Origin: Plantibacter sp050587525
GTDB taxonomy: Bacteria; Actinomycetota; Actinomycetes; Actinomycetales; Microbacteriaceae
Direction: 5' to 3'
Length of the DNA: 64,000 nucleotides
NCBI RefSeq assembly: GCF_050587525.1
Contig: NZ_JBOBFT010000002.1
Coordinates: 1 to 64,000 of the forward strand
Made by a program: the position numbers and the translations under genes. The notes under the pieces are model-generated. The model was not told the origin of the DNA. It worked only from the letters and a program-made list of their open reading frames with translations, and made no database searches. Shown one piece after another: positions 53,519-60,984 of the stretch. Every line of letters begins with the position of its first letter. The first letter of the stretch is position 1.

Positions 53519-54238
53519 TCAGGCGAGCAGCGCCGAGATCCCCTTCTGCAACTGTAGGACGGCGATCACGAGGAGGAGGGCCGCGTTCAGCACGTTGGTG
53601 TGGCCGGCGATCCACGTCCGTGTCCGGTCGAGGAGCGGTTGGGCGGCTTCGCCCCGGACCAGCGTGAACACGACGGGGAGGGCGATCGGGAGGACGCCGA
53701 GGACCGCGAAGACGACGGCGACCGCGATCGTCTGCCCGACCGGCAGATCTGCGAGCCGAAGCTCGAGCGAGGCGAGGATCGCGCACGAGGCGTCGACCGG
53801 GTTGAGGAGGAAGATCCCGAAGCCGAGGAGGAACGAGCGGAACGGGGAGAACGACTCGACGGCGTGCAGCCAGCCCGGCAGCTGCGGAGCCGCTGCGACG
53901 ACCTGCGCCGGAGTCGTCGCGACCGCCATCTTCTCGATCCGTGCCTTGCCGCGCCGGTAGACGAAGACCGCGCCGAGGATCAGGACGACCGCGAGCACGA
54001 TCCTGACGACGGCGACCCAGAGCGGCGGCGCCTGTCGATCGTGGACCGCGAGCGCCGTGAAGATCAGGAAGCTCACCCCGAGGACGACGACGACGGCGAG
54101 GGCCCAGCCGATGAGGAACATCACGCCGTTCGCACGAGCATTGCGCGAGAGGAGCACGGCGACGAGGGCCATGATGGCGAGCGGGCTGAGGACGACCCCC
54201 AACACGAGCGGCAGCAGTGACAGTACGACTTCGCCCAT
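53519..54238 (-). CDS. GAP family membrane protein (second copy)
   Basis: The 239-residue protein has six spans and the same layout as the GAP gene at 44962: LVLGVVLSPLAIMALVAVLL in helix 1 and FLLGFGIFLLNPVDASCAIL in the middle. The start MGEVVLSLLPLVLGV parallels the first copy's MGQVIGEILPLALGV. The CGGGTGAAGTC motif lies 60 bp upstream, as at the first copy. A longer start at 54298 is rejected. Confidence 0.83.
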   Translation of the reverse strand: MGEVVLSLLPLVLGVVLSPLAIMALVAVLLSRNARANGVMFLIGWALAVVVVLGVSFLIFTALAVHDRQAPPLWVAVVRIVLAVVLILGAVFVYRRGKARIEKMAVATTPAQVVAAAPQLPGWLHAVESFSPFRSFLLGFGIFLLNPVDASCAILASLELRLADLPVGQTIAVAVVFAVLGVLPIALPVVFTLVRGEAAQPLLDRTRTWIAGHTNVLNAALLLVIAVLQLQKGISALLA

Positions 54239-54298
54239 GGTGCCCCTCACGTCGAATCCCAAGCTAGCCAGTCGGCACAGCGAGGCCGTCACCTGCAA

Positions 54299-54309
54299 CG
54301 GGTGAAGTC
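54299..54309. promoter_or_regulatory. CGGGTGAAGTC motif in the GAP2/surface-protein divergent region
   Basis: The 11-mer (54299-54309) is identical to that at 44851-44861, in front of the other GAP gene. CACAATT repeats at 54337 and 54357 (20 bp apart) and may belong to the surface-protein promoter. Confidence 0.5.
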
Positions 54310-54466
54310 ATCGGGGGTGAACTTCGTCACTCTCATCACAATTTGGTCGCATGACTCACAATTAACCGTCATTTGATGGACAAGTCTGTTTTGGCCCTCC
54401 AAGATGGAGTGAATCTGCGGTCGGGCGCCCGATGCCCCCGCATGTCCCGAACGAAAGTAGACACCC

Positions 54467-55510
54467 GTGCGCATCACGACTGCCGGCCGCTTCGCGGCTC
54501 TGACCGGAGGGGCCGCGCTCGTCGTAGGCACGACCCTCGCCCTCGCGGGCCCCGCCTTCGCCGCCCCCTCCGAAGTCCAGGTGACCGGCGACCAGATCGC
54601 ACCGACGGCGAAGCCGTACACCGGCTGGCACGAAGGCTACGACGCCCCCGGCGCCCGCGCCACGGTAACCGCCGCCGGGTTGAACCTCGCCGGACGGTCA
54701 CAGATCATCAACGGCCTGGCGCAGCCCATCACGGTCGATGGAACCTCGCAGAAGCTCTCAGACATCGTCGCCGGGACCGGCTTCACGTCCACCAACGATG
54801 CCGTTCACTACCAGATCGCAATTTACGCAACGATTGGTCTCGACGGTGCAGCAAACACTGACTTCGCGACCCTTCGCCCCGCTGTGCCAGGCCAGACCGG
54901 CCTGAAGGACCTGTGGGTGTCGAGCAAAAACATCCCGGTTGAGCTCCCCGCGGTTGAGCCGACGCCGGAGCCGACTGAGACCAGCGTGCCGACGCCCTCG
55001 CCGTCGCCGTCCGTGACCTCGACGCCCGAAGAAACCGAGTCTCCGGCTGACGAAGAAAATCGGCTCGAGGACGACGCGCCCAAGACCGAGTCGCCTGCTC
55101 CCTCCGGCGAGAACCTCTCAACGAAGTCCTCGAACGGTTTCTCCGTCAAGACGGCGTCGGTCGTAACGCCCAAGGCTGCACTCGCCGACGGTGTGATCAT
55201 CGCGAACACCCCGACAACGCTCGCGGACCTCGACGCCGCGCTCGGCAGCTTCCAGATCATCGCGTTCGGAGTCCTCGCTGACAAGGGCGTCACCGACACC
55301 GTTCAGACCGTCTCCTTCGGAGGAACCGTCTACCGCTTCAACACGGTCACTGCGGCAGCCGACCCGATCGCGACTCCGGCGGCCGCACCCGTCAAGCGCC
55401 TGAGCAACACCGGCGCGGAGACCACGCCGCTCATCGCCGGCGGTGCCGTCCTCCTCGCAGCAGGTCTGGCCGCCATGGCCGTCGCCCGGAAGCGCCGCCA
55501 GCAGGCGTAA
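54467..55510 (+). CDS. secreted surface protein with LPXTG-like anchor
   Basis: The 347-residue precursor has a signal peptide ending AGPAFA (about residue 32), a globular domain to about 165, a Pro/Thr/Ser/Glu-rich linker (PTPEPTETSVPTPSPSPSVT), a second domain (about 215-300) and a terminal sorting signal. The sorting signal is RLSNTG, a hydrophobic span LIAGGAVLLAAGLAAMAV and RKRRQQA. LSNTG deviates from LPXTG but keeps the TG. Translation starts at GTG. No sortase is in the window. The two domains have no recognised family. Confidence 0.85.
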   Translation: MRITTAGRFAALTGGAALVVGTTLALAGPAFAAPSEVQVTGDQIAPTAKPYTGWHEGYDAPGARATVTAAGLNLAGRSQIINGLAQPITVDGTSQKLSDIVAGTGFTSTNDAVHYQIAIYATIGLDGAANTDFATLRPAVPGQTGLKDLWVSSKNIPVELPAVEPTPEPTETSVPTPSPSPSVTSTPEETESPADEENRLEDDAPKTESPAPSGENLSTKSSNGFSVKTASVVTPKAALADGVIIANTPTTLADLDAALGSFQIIAFGVLADKGVTDTVQTVSFGGTVYRFNTVTAAADPIATPAAAPVKRLSNTGAETTPLIAGGAVLLAAGLAAMAVARKRRQQA

Positions 55511-55660
55511 GCACTCGCGCGATCACACGCGCACCTGCATCACCGTTCCACCGCATCACAGCGAACAGCCGAACGGCCTCGCACCCGACCTGCACCGGTC
55601 GGCGTGCGGGGCCGTTCGTCGTTCACGCCCGCCGTACCGGCCCCCCAGCGGCTGCAGGGA

Positions 55661-55749
55661 TGTTCACAACTCAGGACGGCCTCGGCGCGTCGGGGCCCGC
55701 GGGCGGCGCGTCGCGGCCGACACGCCGCATCGCTCCTGAGTTGTGAACA
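55661..55749. repeat. palindromic element C1 (REP-like)
   Basis: TGTTCACAACTCAGGA (55661-55676) is exactly complementary to TCCTGAGTTGTGAACA (55734-55749), with a CG-rich middle containing GACACGCC. The same arms occur at 58709-58797 and 59401-59487. It lies behind the surface-protein gene, before the leuA 3' end. Confidence 0.88.
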
Positions 55750-55780
55750 CCCCGACATGTGGTGGCCGGCGCTTCCATGG

Positions 55781-57718
55781 TCAGGCGACGCTCGACGCCG
55801 CCCGGATCACGGCGGCCAGCGTCGCCGCAAGGACGGAGTCGTCGATGCCGACCGCCCAAGCATCGCGCCCACCCGCTCGGTACTCGAGGTACGTCGCGGC
55901 CTGACTCGCCGCCCCCTCACCCAACGACTGCTGCGTGAGACCGAGGACCTCGATCGGCCGACCGACCGATGCCAGAGCCGCCACGAGCGCATCGACCGGT
56001 CCGATGCCGACACTCGCATGCTCCGTCGTCACGCCGTCCACTCGGATCTCGAGCTGCGTCGACTCAGCGCCCGCCACATCCTTCGAGGCGGACCACCCGA
56101 TGAGACGCACAGCCCGTTCGGAGACAGACCCGTCCGCGCCACCCACGATGCTCGCGCTCCCAGCCACATCCGTTCCGTCATCGCCATCCGATCCCGCAGC
56201 AACATCTGCTTCCCCAGCGGCGTCTGCTCCGACATCGACGCCCATGCCGCCATCGACATATGCCTCGCGGAAGATCGCCAACAGCTGCTCAGCGGTCACT
56301 TCCTCCCCCGAACCGTCGGTGACCGCCTGAACGCGCTTCGAGAAGTCGATCTGCAACCGTCTCGGCAGATCCAGCCCCGATGCGGTCTCCAGCAGGTACG
56401 CCATGCCGCCCTTCCCGGACTGGCTGTTCACGCGGATCACTGCGTCATAGCTGCGCCCGACATCGGCTGGATCGATCGGCAGGTATGGCACCTCCCAGCG
56501 ATGCTCGCGCTCGGAGACCCCTGCCGCCGCGGACGCGGATCGGTGCGCGGCGAAGCCCTTCTTGATGGCGTCCTGATGCGTGCCGGAGAACGCCGTGTAG
56601 ACGAGGTCGCCGACGTACGGGTGCCGCTCGTGGATCGGCATCCGCGTGCACTCCTCTACGACCCGGCGGATGCCGTCGATGTCGGAGAAGTCGATCATCG
56701 GGTCGACGCCCTGCGCGTGCAGGTTGAGGGCGAGCGTCGCGATGTCGACGTTGCCCGTGCGCTCCCCGTTCCCGAAGATGCAGCCCTCCACCCGTTGTGC
56801 GCCCGCGAGGACGGCGAGCTCTGCGCACGCGATGCCGGTGCCACGGTCGTTGTGCGGATGCACGGACAGGATGACGCCGTCACGCCTCGCGAGGTGCGTG
56901 CTCATGTACTCGATCTGGTCGGCGTACACGTTGGGGGTCGCGATCTCGACCGTTGCGGGCAGGTTGAGGATGACGGGTCGCTCCGGACTCGCGTCCCACA
57001 GCGAGGTCATCCGGTCGCAGAGACCGAGCACGTAGTCCGGCTCGGTGAGGTTGAAGACCTCCGGCGAGAACTCGAATCGCACGTTCGGCATCCCGCCGGC
57101 GCCTCGCAGGACGTCCTCACCCCCGGCGAGGACGAGTGCCGTCAGTTCGTCGCGCGACTTCCCGAGCACGAGATCGCGCCAGCTCGGGGCTGTCGCCGCG
57201 TACATGTGGATGACGACGGGGTTCCGGATGCCCTGGATGGACTGCACGGTCCGCTCGATGAGATCGCGCCGCGCAGGAGTGAAGACGACGATCGTGACGT
57301 GCTCCGGCGCGATGTCGGTGTCGGCGATGAGGCGCACGAAATCGTAGTCGGTCTGCGATGCGGACGGGTAGCCGACCTCGATCTCCGTATACCCCATCCG
57401 CACCATGAGTTCGAAGAAGCGGCGTTTGCGCTCGGGGCTCATCGGTTCGGCGAGGGCTTGGTTGCCGTCGCGGAGATCGACGGGGACCCACAGCGGCGCG
57501 GCCGTGAAGCGGGCGGTGGGCCAGGTGCGTTCCACGAGCGGGACGTCGACCCGGTCGAACACCTCGCGGTACCGGTGGGACGGCATCCCGGAGGGCCGTT
57601 GCCGGTTCCAGGCTGGCTGCTCGGCCGGTTGCTCGGCTGGCACGGGCGGGGCGGTCGGGGCGGGCTGCTCGATCTGCTCGGTGGGAGCGATGCGAGAGGG
57701 GCTTGATGCGATGGTCAT
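55781..57718 (-). CDS. leuA: 2-isopropylmalate synthase
   Basis: The 645-residue enzyme makes 2-isopropylmalate from acetyl-CoA and 2-oxoisovalerate, the first step of leucine synthesis. The catalytic barrel has LWVPVDLRDGNQALAEPMSP and the HMGL signature segments SVHPHNDRGTGIACAELAVL and GCIFGNGERTGNVDI. A C-terminal regulatory LeuA domain follows. About residues 530-570 form an Asp/Gly/Ala-rich insert (VDVGADAAGEADVAAGSDGD) that I do not expect in the family. The start is MTIASSPSR; 17 upstream codons are rejected. Divergent from a GntR-type regulator. Confidence 0.95.
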   Translation of the reverse strand: MTIASSPSRIAPTEQIEQPAPTAPPVPAEQPAEQPAWNRQRPSGMPSHRYREVFDRVDVPLVERTWPTARFTAAPLWVPVDLRDGNQALAEPMSPERKRRFFELMVRMGYTEIEVGYPSASQTDYDFVRLIADTDIAPEHVTIVVFTPARRDLIERTVQSIQGIRNPVVIHMYAATAPSWRDLVLGKSRDELTALVLAGGEDVLRGAGGMPNVRFEFSPEVFNLTEPDYVLGLCDRMTSLWDASPERPVILNLPATVEIATPNVYADQIEYMSTHLARRDGVILSVHPHNDRGTGIACAELAVLAGAQRVEGCIFGNGERTGNVDIATLALNLHAQGVDPMIDFSDIDGIRRVVEECTRMPIHERHPYVGDLVYTAFSGTHQDAIKKGFAAHRSASAAAGVSEREHRWEVPYLPIDPADVGRSYDAVIRVNSQSGKGGMAYLLETASGLDLPRRLQIDFSKRVQAVTDGSGEEVTAEQLLAIFREAYVDGGMGVDVGADAAGEADVAAGSDGDDGTDVAGSASIVGGADGSVSERAVRLIGWSASKDVAGAESTQLEIRVDGVTTEHASVGIGPVDALVAALASVGRPIEVLGLTQQSLGEGAASQAATYLEYRAGGRDAWAVGIDDSVLAATLAAVIRAASSVA

Positions 57719-57838
57719 GTTCCGTGCTTTCGGTCGAGATGGTCGACCGGCGGCGTGCTTCGACTCCACGACAGGGGGCCGGTCGGATCAGGCCCTGTCG
57801 CGGCACCGAAGAAGTCGCGCGCTGAACAGCATGGAGGC

Positions 57839-57877
57839 TACGATAGAGCACGACAACTCCTCAGACAAGCTGAGGAG
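57839..57877 (+). promoter_or_regulatory. promoter and operator of the GntR-type gene
   Basis: TACGAT (57839-57844) is a plausible -10. Just after the expected start lies a perfect inverted repeat CTCCTCAG-ACAAG-CTGAGGAG (57857-57877), a good candidate operator for the regulator itself. It lies 139 bp from the divergent leuA start. Confidence 0.5.
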
Positions 57878-57892
57878 AGAAACGAGGTCGCT

Positions 57893-58588
57893 GTGGCAAC
57901 GACGATTCGACGGAATCCGCTCACCGAACAAGTCGTCGACGCGCTCCTCGCCCGGTTGTCGGCCGGCGAATGGGCCGTCGGCGGCAAGCTCCCCGGCGAG
58001 ACGACGCTCGCAGAGCAGTTCGGCATCGGCCGTTCCACCATGCGTGAAGCGATCAAGGAACTCGCCGGTCGGGGCGTCCTCGATCCGCGTCAGGGGTCCG
58101 GAGTCTTCGTGCTCACGGCGGAACCCCGGGAGGACTGGGACCGATTGCTGCTCCACGAGGGGATCGTCACGGTCGTCGAAGCTCGCACCGCGATCGAGAC
58201 GGAGGCGGCCCGACTGGCGGCGGAACGACGCACGCCCGCGGATCTCCGGACGATCCGCGCAGCCCTCGCCGCGCGTGAGGCCGTGAGTCAGACCGCACGT
58301 TCGTCCGGCGCGGGCGACGACGCCTACGTCGATGCCGACACCGCGTTCCACCGCGCGATCGTCGCAGCCGCCCACAACGCCGTCCTGCTCGGGATGTTCG
58401 ACGCCTTCGTGCCGCGGAGCCGCGCCGCGATGCTCGACATGCTGCGGCTGTCCCGCGATGTCCCGAAGCGCCGCGCGGACCACGACGACCACGCCGCCAT
58501 CGTCTCGGCCATCCTCGGACACGATGGCGACGCGGCCGCATCGATCAGTCGTCGTCACCTCGCCGAGATCGCCGACGCCTTCCGCTGA
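57893..58588 (+). CDS. GntR/FadR family transcriptional regulator
   Basis: The 231-residue protein has an N-terminal GntR winged helix (PLTEQVVDALLARLSAGEWA, KLPGETTLAEQFGIGRSTMR, EAIKELAGRGVL) and a C-terminal FCD effector domain (about 90-225) with the metal-binding D-x3-H...H...H pattern in DADTAFHRAIVAAAHN and SRRHLAEIA. GTG 57893 follows GAGG. Divergent from leuA, which may be a target; the effector is unknown. Confidence 0.9.
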   Translation: MATTIRRNPLTEQVVDALLARLSAGEWAVGGKLPGETTLAEQFGIGRSTMREAIKELAGRGVLDPRQGSGVFVLTAEPREDWDRLLLHEGIVTVVEARTAIETEAARLAAERRTPADLRTIRAALAAREAVSQTARSSGAGDDAYVDADTAFHRAIVAAAHNAVLLGMFDAFVPRSRAAMLDMLRLSRDVPKRRADHDDHAAIVSAILGHDGDAAASISRRHLAEIADAFR

Positions 58589-58708
58589 TCGCGCTCGTTC
58601 TGCCTCGCCCGCCTGCCTCCGCGCTGGCCCGACTGCCTCCGCGCTGGCCCGCCAGCCTCCGCGCTCGCCCGACTGCCTGCCTCACCTCCTGCCGGACTCC
58701 GGGCGGGT

Positions 58709-58797
58709 GTGTTCACAACTCAGGACGACCCCGGCGTGTCGCGACCCAGCCACGGCGCGTCGCCACCGACACGCCGCATCGCTCCTGAGTTGTGAAC
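58709..58797. repeat. palindromic element C2 (REP-like)
   Basis: Tips GTGTTCACAACTCAGGA and its exact reverse complement TCCTGAGTTGTGAACAC bracket a CG-rich middle sharing GACACGCCGCATCGC with C1. Confidence 0.9.
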
Positions 58798-58825
58798 ACG
58801 ACGGGCCTGCGCGACGGGCCCGGGA

Positions 58826-59344
58826 TCACCAACCGGAGGTGCCTGGACCGCCCTTGAACGGACCGACGATGTTCGCCGTCGCCCAGCCGCCGTAGAAGTC
58901 GCCCTCCTGCGGCACGACCCGTTCGCCGTCGACCTCGCACGAGTGCATCCGACTGGGGTAGATCGCGATGCGCCCCTCCAGGATCTCGAAGCCGCGGGTC
59001 GGTCGCGGGTACGTCCAGCCGGCGCGATCCGCGACGACGGCGTCCGGGCCGGGGCCGGATCGCACGTCGAAGTAGTTCGCCTCGCCCTTGAACTCGCACC
59101 AGCTCGAACCGTGCGTCGGCACGAGTGTTCCGGGTGCGAACGCGGAGATCGGCAGGTAGTAGACGGGCGGATGGCTCGTCTCGAGCACACGGACGGCATC
59201 GGTCGTGTCCACGATCACCGTGTCGCCGAGGCGCACGACGATGCGCTCCGACCTCGCCTCGACGCGCGGCGGCCGCGGGTAGTCCCAGACGGACTCCTGC
59301 CCGGGCTTCGGCGGGACGGGGATCGGGCGGCGTGAGGATCGCAT
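58826..59344 (-). CDS. DUF427 domain protein
   Basis: The 172-residue protein has the DUF427 beta-fold core: ESVWDYPRPPRVEARSERIV, VLETSHPPVYYLPISAF, SWCEFKGEANYFDV and a terminal ILEGRIAIYPSRMHSCEVDG. Proteins of this type are small and soluble, with no established role. ATG 59344 gives the full domain; a longer frame upstream is rejected. Flanked by two C-type palindromes. Confidence 0.9.
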   Translation of the reverse strand: MRSSRRPIPVPPKPGQESVWDYPRPPRVEARSERIVVRLGDTVIVDTTDAVRVLETSHPPVYYLPISAFAPGTLVPTHGSSWCEFKGEANYFDVRSGPGPDAVVADRAGWTYPRPTRGFEILEGRIAIYPSRMHSCEVDGERVVPQEGDFYGGWATANIVGPFKGGPGTSGW

Positions 59345-59400
59345 CCGCCCAGCGTGGCCCTGTTTGCTGGGATCGCGCCGTGCGAGCGTGAGACGCGTGT

Positions 59401-59487
59401 GTTCACAACTCAGGAGCGTTTCGGCGTGTCGGGGCCTCCGGGCGGCGCGTCGAGCCCGACACGCCGCCGGCGTCCTGAGTTGTGAAC
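59401..59487. repeat. palindromic element C3 (REP-like)
   Basis: GTTCACAACTCAGGA (59401-59415) faces TCCTGAGTTGTGAAC (59473-59487). The middle carries CGACACGCCG as in C1 and C2. It lies between the DUF427 and RidA genes. Confidence 0.9.
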
Positions 59488-59489
59488 GG

Positions 59490-59894
59490 TCAGTCGAGGA
59501 CGGCGGCCGTCGCCTCGATCTCGACGAGCTGGTCGTCATATCCCAAACAGGCGACGCCCATCAGGGTGGATGGGGCGTCGTGCTCACCGAAGGCGTCACG
59601 GACGACGTCCCACGCCTCGACGAGATCCGCCTGCTTCGACGACGCGACGAGCACACGCGTGCTGATGACGTCGTCGATGCGCGCACCCGCGGCGGCGAGC
59701 GCGACGTGCAGGTTCTCGATGCACTTCTGCGCCTGCGCCGTGACATCGCCGACGCCCGCCGTACTCCCGTCGGCGTTCAGCGGGCACGACCCGGCGAGGA
59801 AGATGTACCGGCTGCCGGCCGGCGCGGTCGCGGCATACGCGTACTCGGCGGCATCGGACAGTTCGGTGGATCGGATGAGGGAGACAGCGGTCAT
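59490..59894 (-). CDS. RidA family protein (enamine/imine deaminase-like)
   Basis: The 134-residue protein shows the YjgF/RidA trimer fold: RYIFLAGSCPLNADGSTAGV, the helix AQAQKCIENLHVALAAAGAR, and the conserved segment ISTRVLVASSKQADLVEAWD, with VEIEATAAVLD at the end. The usual catalytic arginine appears in STRVLV. It removes reactive enamine intermediates of amino-acid metabolism. GAAAGAG precedes the ATG. Confidence 0.88.
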   Translation of the reverse strand: MTAVSLIRSTELSDAAEYAYAATAPAGSRYIFLAGSCPLNADGSTAGVGDVTAQAQKCIENLHVALAAAGARIDDVISTRVLVASSKQADLVEAWDVVRDAFGEHDAPSTLMGVACLGYDDQLVEIEATAAVLD

Positions 59895-59971
59895 GTGCGG
59901 CTCTTTCGTGAGTCGGGCAGGATCAGCCTCCACCGTATCGATCCCGGCTGGGCGCCCGGTCGCCGAGCCGC

Positions 59972-60128
59972 CCGGTCACTGAGCCTGTCGAAGTGCAGAC
60001 ACCAGCAACACCCTTCGACAGGCTCAGGGACCGGAACCTTCCGGACACTGACAGTGCCCTTCGACAGGCTCAGGGACCGGAACCTTCCGGACACTGACAG
60101 TGCCCTTCGACACGCTCAGGGACCGGGA
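59972..60128. repeat. REP-A cluster with 46-bp tandem duplication
   Basis: One outward CCGGTCACTGAGCCTGTCGA is followed by three inward CTTCGACARGCTCAGGGACC copies. Two full 46-bp units (60011-60056 and 60057-60102) plus a partial third share the spacer GGAACCTTCCGGACACTGAC. They lie between mgtC and RidA. Confidence 0.92.
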
Positions 60129-60150
60129 CGCGCGACGGCTGGGAGCACGG

Positions 60151-60852
60151 TCAGTCGGCCACCTCGAGGTTCGTCGCGGACCACTGCACGGCCGTCACGG
60201 CGGGCTCGTGCACGACCCGTTCGATGGCGCGTTCGAGCGCACGGTCGTCGCGACTCGACGAGGTGAGCGTCGCCACGATGACCACTCCGGCATCGGTGTC
60301 CGTCGACGTCACCGATTGCACGGTGAACTCGTCGCGGTGCACGGCGTCGAAGACGAGTGCGCGCACGGTCGCCTCGGCGTCTTCCGGGCAGCGCACCGTG
60401 AACTCGTAGGAGACGGGTGGGATCTCCCGGCCGACGTTCGACGATCCACGATCGAGGAGTCGTCCCATCGGCCGGAGGAAGGTGTTCGCGAGGATGATCG
60501 CGGCGGTCCCTGCGATGGCGACGAGGTACGAGCCCGTCCCGGCGAGAGCGCCGACGGCGGCGGACGCCCAGAGGGTCGCCGCCGTGTTGAGTCCGGAGAT
60601 CGACGGACCGCGCTTCATGATCACGCCGGCGCCGAGGAAGCCGATGCCGGACACGATCTGCGCGGCGACACGAGTCGGGTCGCCCCCGCCGAAGCTGTAG
60701 GCACCGAGGAGGACGAAGAGCGTCGCGCCGAGGCTCACGAGCGCGTTCGTCCGGAGGCCCGCGGTTCGGGCGCGCCACTGCCGTTCGAAGCCGATCGCTG
60801 CTCCGAGGAGCAGGCCGAGGCCGATGCGCAGGATCATGTCGAGGATGTCCAT
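60151..60852 (-). CDS. mgtC: MgtC/SapB family protein
   Basis: The 233-residue protein has four to five N-terminal spans with the family motif RIGLGLLLGAAIGFERQWRA, LRTNALVSLGATLFVLLGAY and AQIVSGIGFLGAGVIMKRG, and a C-terminal soluble ACT-like domain (about 145-233). MgtC proteins support growth at low Mg2+ and modulate ATP synthase in pathogens. GGGAAGGG lies before the ATG. It follows the MgtA-type ATPase, 132 bp apart. Confidence 0.92.
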   Translation of the reverse strand: MDILDMILRIGLGLLLGAAIGFERQWRARTAGLRTNALVSLGATLFVLLGAYSFGGGDPTRVAAQIVSGIGFLGAGVIMKRGPSISGLNTAATLWASAAVGALAGTGSYLVAIAGTAAIILANTFLRPMGRLLDRGSSNVGREIPPVSYEFTVRCPEDAEATVRALVFDAVHRDEFTVQSVTSTDTDAGVVIVATLTSSSRDDRALERAIERVVHEPAVTAVQWSATNLEVAD

Positions 60853-60883
60853 GATGATGCCCTTCCCAGGGGTCGTGACCCGC

Positions 60884-60899
60884 CGATGCAGCTGCATCG
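60884..60899. promoter_or_regulatory. 16-bp perfect palindrome upstream of mgtC
   Basis: CGATGCAGCTGCATCG lies 32 bp before the mgtC start in the mgtA-mgtC gap. It may be an operator or part of an RNA hairpin; no protein can be assigned. Confidence 0.5.
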
Positions 60900-60930
60900 A
60901 ATGCGGATCGAATGGAGATGGGATGTGACG

Positions 60931-60968
60931 CACGGGCGGGACGCCGTCGCAACGACGCCTCGCCCGTG
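60931..60968 (-). terminator. hairpin between mgtA and mgtC
   Basis: CACGGGCG pairs with CGCCCGTG and an inner CGTCG-CAA-CGACG extends it, 17 bp past the mgtA stop. It may attenuate read-through into mgtC. Confidence 0.6.
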
Positions 60969-60984
60969 AGGCACTGCGGAACCG

